The notes: generated by a model not told the origin, from the letters alone. A stretch of DNA of 64,000 bases from Microbacterium murale (GCF_014635185.1 NZ_BMCM01000002.1:1-64000); one strand, 5' to 3'. Positions 22,251 to 30,774 are shown, numbered from the stretch's first letter. Translations and numbers: made by a program.

Positions 22251-23083
22251 GGGCAGACGCCGTTCTCCTGCAGCGTCTCGTCGGTGACGATCGCCCCGTT
22301 GACCTGAACGTCGACGACGACCTCGTCGCCGTCGACCGCGAGATCGGTCATGGTGAGCCCTGCCGGAAGCTGGTCCGCGATGCAGATGCGCTGCGTCTCG
22401 GTCAGCTGCTCGGCGATCGAGCCGAAGCGGTCGGCGATCTGCTGGGCGTCGAGGGTGGCGCCCGCGACCTGCAAGGACACCGGTGTGAGCAGCAGCTCCC
22501 CGGCATCCGCTCCCGGCGTCACCGTCAACGCGACCGGCAGGGAGAAGCCGAGCACGGGAACGCTGCCCGAGACAGTGACGTCGGGTTCCGCGAAAGCCAC
22601 CGAGTCGATCGGCAGGTCGGATGCCGCGACGAGCGCGGTGAACTGGTCGGCGTCGATCCGCACCGTGCCACGCGCATCGGTGAGGTCTCCCCCGCGCAGC
22701 GGGATTCCGGTCGCCGTGACATCGGCTGCACCCGTGACGCCACCGATCGTCACGGATTCAGTCGACAGGTGCAGCTCCTCAAGTCGGCCGCCGATCAACT
22801 GCGGCAGCAGGATGCCGGTTGCATCGACGTCGAGCTTCTGGTCGGCGGGGAGCTCGAGTTGCTCGATGACGATGCCGCGCACGATGCCGGGCAGCACGGC
22901 CCTCGCGATGAATTCAGCCGCGACGACAAGCGCCGCAAGGATGAGCACCACGGTGAGCAGCACCCACGGCCAGCGAGCGCGTCGGCGTTTCGGCGGCTCT
23001 ACACCTGCATCTCTCGGGATCACGAGCGTCGGATGCTCCGTCGAGTGATCCGGATAGGGCAGCGTGGGATTCTCATCGCTCAT
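22247..23083 (-). CDS. DUF2993 (LmeA-like) single-pass membrane protein
   Basis: The 278-residue protein has a basic cytoplasmic start (PPKRRRARW), one membrane helix (about 38-60) and an extracytoplasmic DUF2993 domain. Mycobacterial LmeA, the best-known member, binds phosphoinositides and helps lipomannan elongation; a similar lipid-binding role here is inference. It is 31 bases downstream of argS on the same strand, so probably co-transcribed. Confidence 0.85.
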   Translation of the reverse strand: MSDENPTLPYPDHSTEHPTLVIPRDAGVEPPKRRRARWPWVLLTVVLILAALVVAAEFIARAVLPGIVRGIVIEQLELPADQKLDVDATGILLPQLIGGRLEELHLSTESVTIGGVTGAADVTATGIPLRGGDLTDARGTVRIDADQFTALVAASDLPIDSVAFAEPDVTVSGSVPVLGFSLPVALTVTPGADAGELLLTPVSLQVAGATLDAQQIADRFGSIAEQLTETQRICIADQLPAGLTMTDLAVDGDEVVVDVQVNGAIVTDETLQENGVCP

Positions 23084-23114
23084 GGCACCATCCTGCCCGC
23101 TTTGGCGATATGCA

Positions 23115-24779
23115 TCACATGCGCTCTGGGGCGGACACGCCGAGCAGTCCGAGACCGTTGCGCAGGACCTGGCCCGTGGCGTCGTTGAGCCACAGGCGCG
23201 TGCGGTGCACGCTCTCGATCGGGTCGTCGCTCAGCGGAGTGACGCGGCAGTTGTCGTACCAGCGGTGGTAGAGCCCCGCGAGTTCTTCGAGGTAGCGGGC
23301 GACACGGTGCGGCTCGCGCACCTGCGCGGCGAAGGCGACGATGCGCGGGAACTCCTGCAGCGCGCCGAGGAGCGCGGATTCGGTCTCGTGCGTCAGCGTC
23401 TCCGGGGCGAACTCGGAGCGATCGACACCGGAGTCGGCTGCGTTGCGGCCGACGTTGTGCGTGCGGGCGTGCGCGTACTGCACATAGAAGACCGGGTTGT
23501 CGTTCGTCCGCTTCTGCAGTAACTCCGGATCGAGGTCGAGCGGCGAATCCGCCGGCGAACGCTCCAACGAGTACCGCAGCGCATCGGTGCCGAGCCAGTC
23601 GAGCAGATCGTCCATCTCGATGATGTTGCCGGCACGCTTGGAGAGCCGGGCGCCGTTGATGGAAACCATCTGTCCGATCAGCACCTCGACGTTCTTCTCC
23701 GGGTCCTGGCCTGCCGCGCCGGCGATCGCCTTGAGGCGGTGCACATAGCCGTGGTGGTCGGCGCCCAGCAGGTAGATCTTGTTCTCGAACCCGCGGTCGC
23801 CCTTGTTCAGGTAGTACGCGGCGTCGGCGGCGAAATAGGTGTACTCACCGTTGGAGCGGCGGATGACGCGGTCCTTGTCGTCGCCGAAGTCGGTGGTGCG
23901 CACCCAGACGGCGCCGTCCTCGTCGAACACATGGCCCTGCTCGCGCAGGCGATCCACCGCCTGGTCGATGAGGCTGATGCCCGCGGCATCCTTGGCATGC
24001 AGCGTGCGCTCGGAGAACCAGACGTCGAAGGGCACGTTGAAGCGATCGAGAGAGCTCTTGATCTCGGCCAACTGGAACTCGTATGCAAGGTCTTCGGCGA
24101 CCGTGAGCTGCTCGGCGTCCGGTAGATCGAGCAGATCGGGGCGCGACTCGACGACGCGGTCGGCGAGCGCCTGGATGTACTGGCCCGGGTAACCGCCTTC
24201 GGGGGTCGGCTCGCCCTTGGCCGCCGCGATGATCGAGCTGGCGAAGCGCTGCATCTGCGCACCGGCGTCGTTGATGTAGTACTCGCGGATCGCGTTGGCG
24301 CCGCTGGCGAGCAGCAGGCGCACGATCGAGTCGCCGAGTGCGGCCCAGCGGGTGTGGGCGATGTGCAGCGGCCCAGTCGGGTTCGCGGACACGAATTCGA
24401 CGTTGACGCTGACACCGGCCTGCGAGTCGTTGGTGCCGTATGCGTTGCCGGCATCGACGATCGTCTTGGCGAGCACCCCCGCGGCGGCGGCATCGAGGCG
24501 GAAATTGATGAACCCGGGGCCGGCGACCTCCGCGCTCTTCACGCCATCGACGGCGACGATCTCGTCGGCGATGCGCTGAGCGAGCTCGCGCGGGTTCGTG
24601 CCGAGCTTTTTCGCCAGTCGCATCGCGATGTTGGAGGCCCAATCCCCGTGGTCGCGGTTGCGTGGACGCTCCAGTGCGATGTCGGATGCATCGATGCCGA
24701 GCGCCTCGTCGGGTCGTAGGGACGCGGCGATCGGCGTGACGACGGCGAGGAGGGCTTCGGCAAGAGTGTCGGGGTTCAT
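23115..24779 (-). CDS. argS: Arginyl-tRNA synthetase
   Basis: The 554-residue class I synthetase has the N-terminal Add-1 domain, the HIGH motif as HIAH in SANPTGPLHIAHTRWAALGD, and a GARLSKRAGNI segment in place of a canonical KMSKS. The C-terminal DALR anticodon-binding domain ends in GLGLLGVSAPERM. TAGACT lies 9 bases before the ATG, suggesting a very short leader. A tRNA-Arg gene lies 1.1 kb away on the same strand. Confidence 0.97.
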   Translation of the reverse strand: MNPDTLAEALLAVVTPIAASLRPDEALGIDASDIALERPRNRDHGDWASNIAMRLAKKLGTNPRELAQRIADEIVAVDGVKSAEVAGPGFINFRLDAAAAGVLAKTIVDAGNAYGTNDSQAGVSVNVEFVSANPTGPLHIAHTRWAALGDSIVRLLLASGANAIREYYINDAGAQMQRFASSIIAAAKGEPTPEGGYPGQYIQALADRVVESRPDLLDLPDAEQLTVAEDLAYEFQLAEIKSSLDRFNVPFDVWFSERTLHAKDAAGISLIDQAVDRLREQGHVFDEDGAVWVRTTDFGDDKDRVIRRSNGEYTYFAADAAYYLNKGDRGFENKIYLLGADHHGYVHRLKAIAGAAGQDPEKNVEVLIGQMVSINGARLSKRAGNIIEMDDLLDWLGTDALRYSLERSPADSPLDLDPELLQKRTNDNPVFYVQYAHARTHNVGRNAADSGVDRSEFAPETLTHETESALLGALQEFPRIVAFAAQVREPHRVARYLEELAGLYHRWYDNCRVTPLSDDPIESVHRTRLWLNDATGQVLRNGLGLLGVSAPERM

Positions 24780-24788
24780 AGCCTGTCA

Positions 24789-24794
24789 AGTCTA
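24789..24794 (-). promoter_or_regulatory. -10 element of argS
   Basis: TAGACT lies 9 bases upstream of the argS ATG, predicting a leader of only a few bases. Confidence 0.4.
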
Positions 24795-24838
24795 CGGCGC
24801 GTCGCACGCCGGAATTTTCGGTTCGGGCGGTCGTCGCT

Positions 24839-24844
24839 TACCCT
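24839..24844 (+). promoter_or_regulatory. leaderless -10 element of the SGNH hydrolase
   Basis: TACCCT lies six bases before the ATG at 24851. Confidence 0.42.
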
Positions 24845-24850
24845 CTTGCC

Positions 24851-25651
24851 ATGGCTTCGGGGAGGATGGCGCGCAGCGCCCGCGCAACCGCGCTGTTCGT
24901 CGCGCTCGCGGCCGCCGTCACGGCCGTCGTCCTCGGCGTCTGGAGGCCGTGGGTTCCGGCACCGATCGAGTCGCCGATCCTCGCGTCGGAAGAGGTCGTC
25001 ACCGTGGCCCCCGCACCGCTCGTGCTGCCAGAGCATCCGCGTGTCCTGGTCTTCGGAGACTCGTGGACGTACGGCTCCGCGGCGAGCGATCCGACACTCG
25101 GCTACGCCTATCTGCTGGCGGATCTGCTGGGGGGTGAGACGACCGTGGACGGCGTGCGCGGCAGCGGCTATCTGAAGCCGGGGATCGACGGACCGACGTT
25201 CGGTGAGCGGATCGCGGCGCTGGATCCGACGCTCGATCCCGACCTCGTGATCATCCAGGGGTCCATCAATGACCGCGCCGCGGGCGCCGTCGGGTATCGA
25301 GAAGCCGTCACGGCCGCATGGGATGCGCTGGCCGCGACATACCCGGATGCCACGATCGTGGTGCTGGGTCCGGCCCCGCACGAGCTCCCCGTCGGAGACG
25401 AGACGGCACGCATCGATCGGGATCTCGCGGCTGTCGCGGGCGGCAGAGGCTGGTGGTACGTCTCCCCCGTGCAGGAGGAATGGATCACTGATCAGAACTA
25501 CCTCGCCGTGATCGATGTCGACCTCGGCAACAAGCATCCGTCCACCGACGGTCACCGATATCTCGCCGAGAAGATCGCCGCGGCGCTGACCGAACTCATG
25601 GCCGCGCCGGTGACCGAGGCCGGCGGTGCCGAGACCACGCCCGAGCAGTGA
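24851..25651 (+). CDS. Secreted/anchored SGNH (GDSL) hydrolase
   Basis: The 266-residue protein has a basic N-terminus and one hydrophobic helix (about 12-33) acting as signal or anchor. An extracytoplasmic SGNH esterase fold follows. Block I is FGDSWTYG with the nucleophile Ser, block II has RGSGYL, block III is GSIND, and block V is HPSTDGH with the Asp/His pair. The substrate is unknown; cell-wall acyl groups are plausible. It is divergent from argS across 71 bases. Confidence 0.88.
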   Translation: MASGRMARSARATALFVALAAAVTAVVLGVWRPWVPAPIESPILASEEVVTVAPAPLVLPEHPRVLVFGDSWTYGSAASDPTLGYAYLLADLLGGETTVDGVRGSGYLKPGIDGPTFGERIAALDPTLDPDLVIIQGSINDRAAGAVGYREAVTAAWDALAATYPDATIVVLGPAPHELPVGDETARIDRDLAAVAGGRGWWYVSPVQEEWITDQNYLAVIDVDLGNKHPSTDGHRYLAEKIAAALTELMAAPVTEAGGAETTPEQ

Positions 25652-25820
25652 ACGAAGTCGCGCCCAGGGTCAGTCGTCTTGGATACGTGCGTGCCAGCGC
25701 AGTGCCGCCGAAGAAGAGCAGACGGTCGCTTTCGATTCGCGAGAGAGCCGCGAGGGCGTGAGAGATCACGTGATCCCGTCGCACCTGGTGCGCGGACACG
25801 CCGCGCAGATGTCGAACAAC
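25652..25820. other. non-coding stretch with GATCACGTGATC palindrome
   Basis: I see no gene here. The only structure is a perfect 12-base palindrome at 25764-25775, which could bind a dimeric regulator or be fortuitous. Confidence 0.3.
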
Positions 25821-25856
25821 GCGAGAAGGGCCGCCCTGATGGACGGCCCTTCTCGC
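25821..25856 (-). terminator. strong hairpin downstream of tRNA-Arg
   Basis: A perfect 13-bp stem (GCGAGAAGGGCCG / CGGCCCTTCTCGC) with a 10-base loop begins 7 bases after the tRNA 3' end. This is the best rho-independent-type hairpin in the window. It could also terminate any read-through from the SGNH gene. Confidence 0.7.
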
Positions 25857-25863
25857 TGTTCTG

Positions 25864-25936
25864 TGCCCCCGACAGGAGTCGAACCTGCGACCTACGGTAC
25901 CGGAAACCGGCGCTCTATCCACTGAGCTACGGAGGC
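25864..25936 (-). tRNA. tRNA-Arg (anticodon CCG)
   Basis: The 73-base cloverleaf has a 7-bp acceptor stem (GCCTCCG/CGGGGGC with one G-U), a D arm GCTC...GAGC, and an anticodon loop TTCCGGT giving CCG. The variable loop is AGGTC, followed by a T arm with TTCGACT and discriminator A. The CCA is not encoded. It reads CGG, a common arginine codon at this GC content. Only the first anticodon-stem pair is imperfect. Confidence 0.95.
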
Positions 25937-25946
25937 GTACCGAACG

Positions 25947-25973
25947 ACGATATCACTGGTCGGGAGTCATCAA
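25947..25973 (-). promoter_or_regulatory. candidate promoter of tRNA-Arg
   Basis: TTGATG (25968-25973) and TATCGT (25947-25952) are separated by a short 15-base spacer. The predicted start is a few bases before the mature tRNA 5' end. Confidence 0.4.
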
Positions 25974-26078
25974 TTCACTCGTCCGCGTCATCGGGTCATC
26001 ATCAAGCTCTGCCCGCCGGCCGCGACCCGTTGTCCATGTGGTCACAGTGCGGCCAATGTCCGTTGACGAGGGACTCGC

Positions 26079-26109
26079 TTGACCTTCAGCCGGGGTGAGA
26101 GTCGATCAT
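26079..26109 (+). promoter_or_regulatory. MerR-type promoter with dyad operator
   Basis: The -35 TTGACC (26079-26084) and -10 GATCAT (26104-26109) have the unusual 19-base spacer diagnostic of MerR-controlled promoters. A 23-base imperfect dyad, GACctTCA-n7-TGAgaGTC (26081-26103), fills the spacer. The -10 ends six bases before the ATG at 26116, predicting a leaderless, autoregulated transcript. Confidence 0.6.
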
Positions 26110-26115
26110 GGGACC

Positions 26116-27225
26116 ATGAGGCAGTCGCACGAGTCCGACCCCGACGAGGTCGAGCAGCCGCCGTTGCAGACGATCAGTGCGTTCGCTCGCTCAGTCGGCC
26201 TGAGTGCGAGTGCGCTGCGTCAGTACGGGGAGACCGGTCTGCTCGCACCCGCCGATGTCGAGGAGCGAACCGGATACCGGTATTACTCGCTCGATCAACA
26301 GCAGCGGGCGATCTGGATCCGGCGACTGAGGGATGCCGGGCTTCGTCTGGAGCGGATCAGAGCGGTGTTCGACGATGACGCCGCTCACGCGGAGACGGTT
26401 CTGAACGAGTGGCGTGACGACGCGCGCGAGCATTCCGACGTGATCACCGCACTGGTGGATGATCTGATTCTCGTCCTGCGTGCGCGGGAGGTCTCGAATC
26501 CGGTGAGACGCACCTCGGCGCGGTTCGATGCGGCGATCCTGGCATCCGCCATCCGGCAGGTGGCCGCTGCCAGCGCGGATGCCGCCGGCAGCGACGAGCA
26601 TGACGGGGTGCTGATCGAGGTGGGGCCTTCATCGTCGGCGATCGTCGCGACGGACCTTTTCGTGCTGCTGGCACGAACAGACCTGCCGTCGACCGTCGAT
26701 GGTCCGCCCACGAGAGTGCGAATCGCGTCGGCCCCGGTGCTCGAGTGGCTTCGACTCCGTCGGTCGGTGGATCTCGTCGTCCACGCACCCGTCGGACGCG
26801 ACCGCGATGCGGCGAGCGCCACCAGCCGATTCCGCGACGAGCACGGCGTTGACCTGACGCTGCCGAATCGTCCGGATCACTTCCCGAGTGTGCATCGGAT
26901 GCTCGAGACGACTGCTACTGCGCCCACCGAGGCGCGCTTCCCCCTGGAGGCGGTGCGGCGCATCGCCTCGGACCAGAGGGACGGCGCTGTGAGCCTCTCC
27001 GTCCATGATGCCGTCGCGCAATTGGGCTCTGGCGGACAGATCGTCTCCGGGGCAGGGTTCGGAGCATCTGTGACCCTCATGCTCTCGCGACCCGCTCTGC
27101 GCCGTATCGCTGACGCCGCAGTGGGTCATGAACTCGTGTGCGACATACGCGGCTCGGACGAGGCGCTGGTGTGGCGCGCTCCCGACCAGCCCGACTTCGT
27201 CGCGATGGTGATGCCCTCGTCATGA
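26116..27225 (+). CDS. MerR-family regulator fused to a DNA polymerase III beta-clamp-like domain
   Basis: From ATG 26116 the protein has 369 residues. Near the N-terminus a MerR winged helix (ISAFARSVGLSASALRQYGETGLL ... RTGYRYYSLDQ) is followed by a dimerisation helix (about 70-115). The remaining roughly 250 residues are not GyrI/BmrR-like. They resemble sliding-clamp repeats, ending in APDQPDFVAMVMPS, which recalls the C-terminal strand and MP-x-R end of DnaN. GTG 26095 would add seven residues lying inside the operator, so I prefer the ATG. The stop overlaps the exporter start (ATGA). What the clamp-like domain senses or binds is unknown. Confidence 0.78.
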   Translation: MRQSHESDPDEVEQPPLQTISAFARSVGLSASALRQYGETGLLAPADVEERTGYRYYSLDQQQRAIWIRRLRDAGLRLERIRAVFDDDAAHAETVLNEWRDDAREHSDVITALVDDLILVLRAREVSNPVRRTSARFDAAILASAIRQVAAASADAAGSDEHDGVLIEVGPSSSAIVATDLFVLLARTDLPSTVDGPPTRVRIASAPVLEWLRLRRSVDLVVHAPVGRDRDAASATSRFRDEHGVDLTLPNRPDHFPSVHRMLETTATAPTEARFPLEAVRRIASDQRDGAVSLSVHDAVAQLGSGGQIVSGAGFGASVTLMLSRPALRRIADAAVGHELVCDIRGSDEALVWRAPDQPDFVAMVMPSS

Positions 27226-28421
27226 CCGCGCTGAGAACGTCGCGAGGATTCAACGCCTGGGTCGCCGCGACGGTCGGTTCAGAACTCGGCTCAGGGATCC
27301 TCGCCTTCGCGCTGACGTGGACCGCGTCCGGTATCGGCCCGCAGGTCGCGTCGGCGGTGCTCACCCTCACTGTCGCTCCGTCGGTGGCCCTGGGCCTTCT
27401 CGGCGGTGCTGTCGCCGACCGTTTCGGACCGCGTCAGGTCATGATCGCCGGCACGCTCGGGATGATCCTCATCAGCGCGGGTATCGGCGTCTCGGTCGTC
27501 CTCTGGACGCCGTCCGCGATTCTCCTGCTGGTCGCTGCCGCGCTCATCGGCACGGTCGCAGCCTTCCAACGGCCGGCAGTGGGCGTCTTCCCTCGTCTGT
27601 TCGTCTCGGACGCCGACCTCGGAACCGCGATGGCGCGTGTCGGGATGGCGAGTCAGTTCGCACGCACGATCGCCCCACCGGCAGGCGGGCTGCTGGTCGG
27701 GATGATCGCCCTGAGCGGCGTGGCGTTCGTGGACGTCGTCGGAGGTGTCGTGATGCTCGTCACGCTGCTGCTGATCCGGCCTCCGCGAGCGCACGCTCCA
27801 GCCCGCGAGGCGATGACTCTGCGTGGGATCGTCACCGGCGTCATGGCCGCACGCCATACGAGCGGCGTGCCTGGACTCCTGGCATGTGTGGCGATCGTCG
27901 CTGGAGCCGTCATCCCCGCCGTTCTACTGGGTATTCCCCTCGCCGCACGAGAGCGCGGGTGGTCAGCATCCGATGCCGGCCTCATCGAGGCCGGTTGGAT
28001 CGCGGGCGGCCTGGCGTGCGGCGCGTGGTTCGCGTGGCGGGGGACGGCGGTAAGGGCGTGGCGTCCCATGGCGCTCGGTCCGCTGATCGTCGCCGTCGGT
28101 CTAGGCATGCTCGCCATCGCCACCGATTGGGTCGTCGCGCTGATCGGCACGACCCTCATCGGTGTCGGCGTGGTCGTGTTCACCGCCCACGTCTTCCCGA
28201 CCTACCTTTTGCTCGCACCGTCGGCGATGGTCTCGAGATTTCAGGCTCTCCTGATCCTCGTGCAGCAGGCGCCGCAGCTCATCGTGAGCCCGCTGATCGG
28301 TCTCTTCGTCGCCATGATCGGGGCAGGGCCAGTGCTCGCCGTGTCAGGATTGGTGGCGACGCTCGCGACGCTCATCGTCGTCACCGACAGGACGTTGCGA
28401 ACCTTCACGACGAACCGATGA
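27222..28421 (+). CDS. MFS transporter
   Basis: The 399-residue major facilitator has 12 predicted helices and the loop-2/3 motif ADRFGPRQVMI. It resembles drug-efflux MFS proteins of the DHA3/MefA-like type. The ATG at 27222 overlaps the regulator stop by four bases; an upstream in-frame start at 27138 lies inside the regulator gene and is rejected. Its coupling to a MerR regulator suggests inducible export of a toxic compound, substrate unknown. Confidence 0.88.
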   Translation: MTALRTSRGFNAWVAATVGSELGSGILAFALTWTASGIGPQVASAVLTLTVAPSVALGLLGGAVADRFGPRQVMIAGTLGMILISAGIGVSVVLWTPSAILLLVAAALIGTVAAFQRPAVGVFPRLFVSDADLGTAMARVGMASQFARTIAPPAGGLLVGMIALSGVAFVDVVGGVVMLVTLLLIRPPRAHAPAREAMTLRGIVTGVMAARHTSGVPGLLACVAIVAGAVIPAVLLGIPLAARERGWSASDAGLIEAGWIAGGLACGAWFAWRGTAVRAWRPMALGPLIVAVGLGMLAIATDWVVALIGTTLIGVGVVVFTAHVFPTYLLLAPSAMVSRFQALLILVQQAPQLIVSPLIGLFVAMIGAGPVLAVSGLVATLATLIVVTDRTLRTFTTNR

Positions 28422-28431
28422 CGCGGGGACC

Positions 28432-29025
28432 ATGACGATCACGACAGTGCTGTTCGACCTGGATGGGGTCATCCGACAGTTCGATCCGGATGCCGTGGCC
28501 GACATCGAACGCCGCCACGGGATCGAACCCGGAACCATCGAGGGATTCGCCTTCTCCGCTCCCCTGCTGCACGAGGTCACCACAGGAAGGCTTCGCCGGG
28601 CCGAGTGGGTCGATCGGATCGCCGAGCATCTCGGCAGCGCCGCACCTGCCGAGGAGTGGTCACGGCAGCCGTACCGGGTGGATGCCGAAGTGATCGAGCT
28701 CGCAGATCGACTGCGCGCCGCCGGCATGATCACCGCGGTCCTCACCAACGGCACCGACACGATCCCCGCCGAGGCCGAGCAGATGGGGCTCCGCGATCAC
28801 TTCGACGCCGTCTTCAACTCCGCCGAGATCGGCTATGCGAAGCCCGACCCCCAGGTCTTCCTCGCGGTTCTCGACGCTCTTGAGGTCGACCCGCACGAGG
28901 TGTTCTTCACCGACGATTCCCCCGGCAAGCTCGCCGGAGCGGAGGGGTTGGGCATCAGCATCCATCATTACGAGGGAGTCGACGGGCTTCGGCGGGCGCT
29001 CCAGGCGCTCGGCATCCTGACGTGA
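28432..29025 (+). CDS. HAD-superfamily hydrolase (subfamily IA)
   Basis: The 197-residue phosphatase-like protein has motif I VLFDLDGVI (nucleophile Asp), motif II AVLTNGTD, the lysine of motif III in GYAKPDPQVF and motif IV FFTDDSPGKL. A small helical cap lies at about 15-80. It starts 10 bases after the MFS stop, making a third gene of the MerR operon. Substrate unknown. Confidence 0.87.
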   Translation: MTITTVLFDLDGVIRQFDPDAVADIERRHGIEPGTIEGFAFSAPLLHEVTTGRLRRAEWVDRIAEHLGSAAPAEEWSRQPYRVDAEVIELADRLRAAGMITAVLTNGTDTIPAEAEQMGLRDHFDAVFNSAEIGYAKPDPQVFLAVLDALEVDPHEVFFTDDSPGKLAGAEGLGISIHHYEGVDGLRRALQALGILT

Positions 29026-29056
29026 CAGCGGGTCGAGTCGGATCTGACTCACGCCG

Positions 29057-29096
29057 CCCGAAGACTCACTCCTCCCGAAGACTCACCCCCGAAGAC
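29057..29096. repeat. short direct repeats at 3' end of coiled-coil gene
   Basis: CCCGAAGACTCAC occurs at 29057 and 29074, with a shorter copy CCCGAAGAC at 29088. The array covers the stop codon of the minus-strand gene, so slippage could alter its last residues. Confidence 0.5.
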
Positions 29097-29943
29097 GGTC
29101 GAGCGCGGCCTGCGTGGCAGCCGCCGCAGTGCGCGCCTCTTCGACTCGTGTACCCGCCTCAGCCAGACCGTCGTCCAGTGCATCCCGCTCGCGCCGGGAA
29201 CGGTCCGCTTCCTTGCTGACCCGCGCGAGCTCTGATTCGAGCTCCTCCGCACGTTCCTCGAGTCGATCGATCTGATCGCTCACCCGCTTGCGGGTGCGGT
29301 CGATCTCGTCTCTCGTGCGTTCTGCCTGAGTGAGCGCGCTCTCGGCCGTGCGCAGTGCACGTTCGGCGGCCTTGCGTTCCCTGCGTTCCTTCACCTGATC
29401 CACGGGCGCGGCAGGTGCGGCCGAGACGTCACCGAGATGTCCCGCGACAGCATCCACGAGTTCTGCCGGGTCTCCGCCGACTTCTAGCGGCCGCACCAGC
29501 CGTCCGGATGCCACTGCGGTCGCCGCGTCGGCGTCGAACATCGCGGCGTTCAACGTCTGCTCCACGGCATCCGCCGTCGACTGCGTGATGTGCTCGCCGT
29601 GTTCTGCGGCAAGCTCTTCCGCCTGCTGTGCGAGCGCACGGATCAGCGCGCGACGCTGACGGTTCAAGCTCGTGAGCGCAGCTGCATCCAGGTCGGCCTG
29701 CGCCTCACGCAGATCACTGGCCAGATCGAGCGCCTCGCGCAGCTCAGTCACGCGCTCGCGTGCGAAGAGGTTCACGACCCATGCCGCCAGGAGCGGTTTG
29801 CGCAGCGCGCGCACCTCCGCGGCCAATCGCGCATCGTCCAGTTCTTTGGCGCGAGCATTACGCGCCGCTGTGAACTCCGGGAGCGGAAGTGCATAGAGCT
29901 CGGTGGCGATGCCCTCCAGAGTCACGTGCTCCGCTGCTGCCAT
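29083..29943 (-). CDS. Coiled-coil protein of unknown function
   Basis: The 286-residue soluble protein has an N-terminal region LYALPLPEFTAARNARAKELDD ... LRKPLLAAWVVNLFARE, recognisable as a conserved actinobacterial hypothetical family. The C-terminal half (about 175-280) is a strongly charged coiled coil (RERKAAERALRTAESALTQAER...). No enzymatic motif is seen. Start at ATG 29943; CACAAT six bases upstream is a weak leaderless -10. An apparent extension to 31416 is antisense to thrC and not real. Confidence 0.7.
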   Translation of the reverse strand: MAAAEHVTLEGIATELYALPLPEFTAARNARAKELDDARLAAEVRALRKPLLAAWVVNLFARERVTELREALDLASDLREAQADLDAAALTSLNRQRRALIRALAQQAEELAAEHGEHITQSTADAVEQTLNAAMFDADAATAVASGRLVRPLEVGGDPAELVDAVAGHLGDVSAAPAAPVDQVKERRERKAAERALRTAESALTQAERTRDEIDRTRKRVSDQIDRLEERAEELESELARVSKEADRSRRERDALDDGLAEAGTRVEEARTAAAATQAALDRLRG

Positions 29944-29979
29944 CGACCCATTGTGCCCCCGCCGATGACAGGGCACTTC

Positions 29980-29985
29980 TAGAAT
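29980..29985 (+). promoter_or_regulatory. leaderless -10 element of the nucleotidyltransferase
   Basis: TAGAAT (5/6 to consensus) lies six bases before the ATG at 29992. Confidence 0.55.
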
Positions 29986-29991
29986 CGCCGG

Positions 29992-30681
29992 ATGGAGTAC
30001 ATCGACCTCGCCGAGCGCTTCGTCGCCGCCCACTTCCCGAACGCGTCCATCGCCGTGGTCGGCGGGAGCACAGCGCGCGGCGAGCGCACTCGCACGAGTG
30101 ACGTCGACCTTCTCGTCATCGGAGACGCCATCCTGCCCGACGGCCAGATCGGGGCAGCCCTGACCGTCGATTTCGAAGGCGAGGTCTTCGAGGTGTTCGC
30201 CTACTCGCCGATGGGGTTCACCGAGTGGGCAGAGCGCAGCGTCGCACAGCACCGGCCGGTCATCGTCCACATGCTGGTCGAAGGCGTCCCTGTCCGCGGC
30301 GGTGACGATCTCGACGACATGCGCCGGAGATGGTCTAAGACGCTCGACGCCGGTCCTGAGGCCGACGAGCACGAACTCGGCTTTCGCCGCTATGTGATCA
30401 CCGACGTGCTCGACGATTTGCGCGACGCAAGCGATCCGCTGGAGCGGAAGGTTCTCGCGGCGACGGTCTTCGAGCGCACCGCGGAGCTCATGCTGCTCAC
30501 GGCCGGCAAGTGGATCGGCACGGGCAAGTACCTCCCCCGCCGACTGCGCGCGCTGCCGTCCGAACGAGTCGATGCGCTCGCCGAACCCTACCTGCGCGGC
30601 GACCACGATGCGCTGGCGGATGCCGTCGAACACGAGCTCCTCTCGGCGGGCGGCCGCGTACAGGTCGGCTTCGTCCGCTGA
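29992..30681 (+). CDS. Pol-beta-superfamily nucleotidyltransferase-domain protein
   Basis: The 229-residue protein has the GG-S(x9)D-x-D core as VVGGSTARGERTRTSDVDLL, the metal-binding signature of DNA polymerase-beta-like nucleotidyltransferases (MNT/aminoglycoside adenylyltransferase type). The rest is mostly helical, with a HEPN-like look (ERKVLAATVFERTAELMLLTAGKW). It is monocistronic and apparently leaderless. It is not clearly a toxin-antitoxin component, since no partner gene adjoins. Substrate unknown. Confidence 0.72.
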   Translation: MEYIDLAERFVAAHFPNASIAVVGGSTARGERTRTSDVDLLVIGDAILPDGQIGAALTVDFEGEVFEVFAYSPMGFTEWAERSVAQHRPVIVHMLVEGVPVRGGDDLDDMRRRWSKTLDAGPEADEHELGFRRYVITDVLDDLRDASDPLERKVLAATVFERTAELMLLTAGKWIGTGKYLPRRLRALPSERVDALAEPYLRGDHDALADAVEHELLSAGGRVQVGFVR

Positions 30682-30719
30682 ACCGCATCCGCGGGCGTAA
30701 CCACGCCCAGCCCACGCTC

Positions 30720-30725
30720 TACGAT
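30720..30725 (+). promoter_or_regulatory. candidate -10 element of thrC
   Basis: TACGAT (TANNNT) overlaps the upstream ATG at 30724, arguing that this ATG is untranslated and that thrC starts downstream. Confidence 0.4.
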
Positions 30726-30774
30726 GGAACCGACGATCCCGACACCCACCCACAGCACAATCGAGGTTCGAGAC

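Noticed and set aside
25764-25775. GATCACGTGATC as an attachment or origin site
   Set aside because: A single 12-base palindrome without flanking repeats, AT-rich DNA or DnaA boxes is not enough; kept only as a note in the intergenic entry.
29992-30681. MNT-HEPN toxin-antitoxin pair
   Set aside because: The nucleotidyltransferase has no adjacent small HEPN partner; the following gene is thrC.
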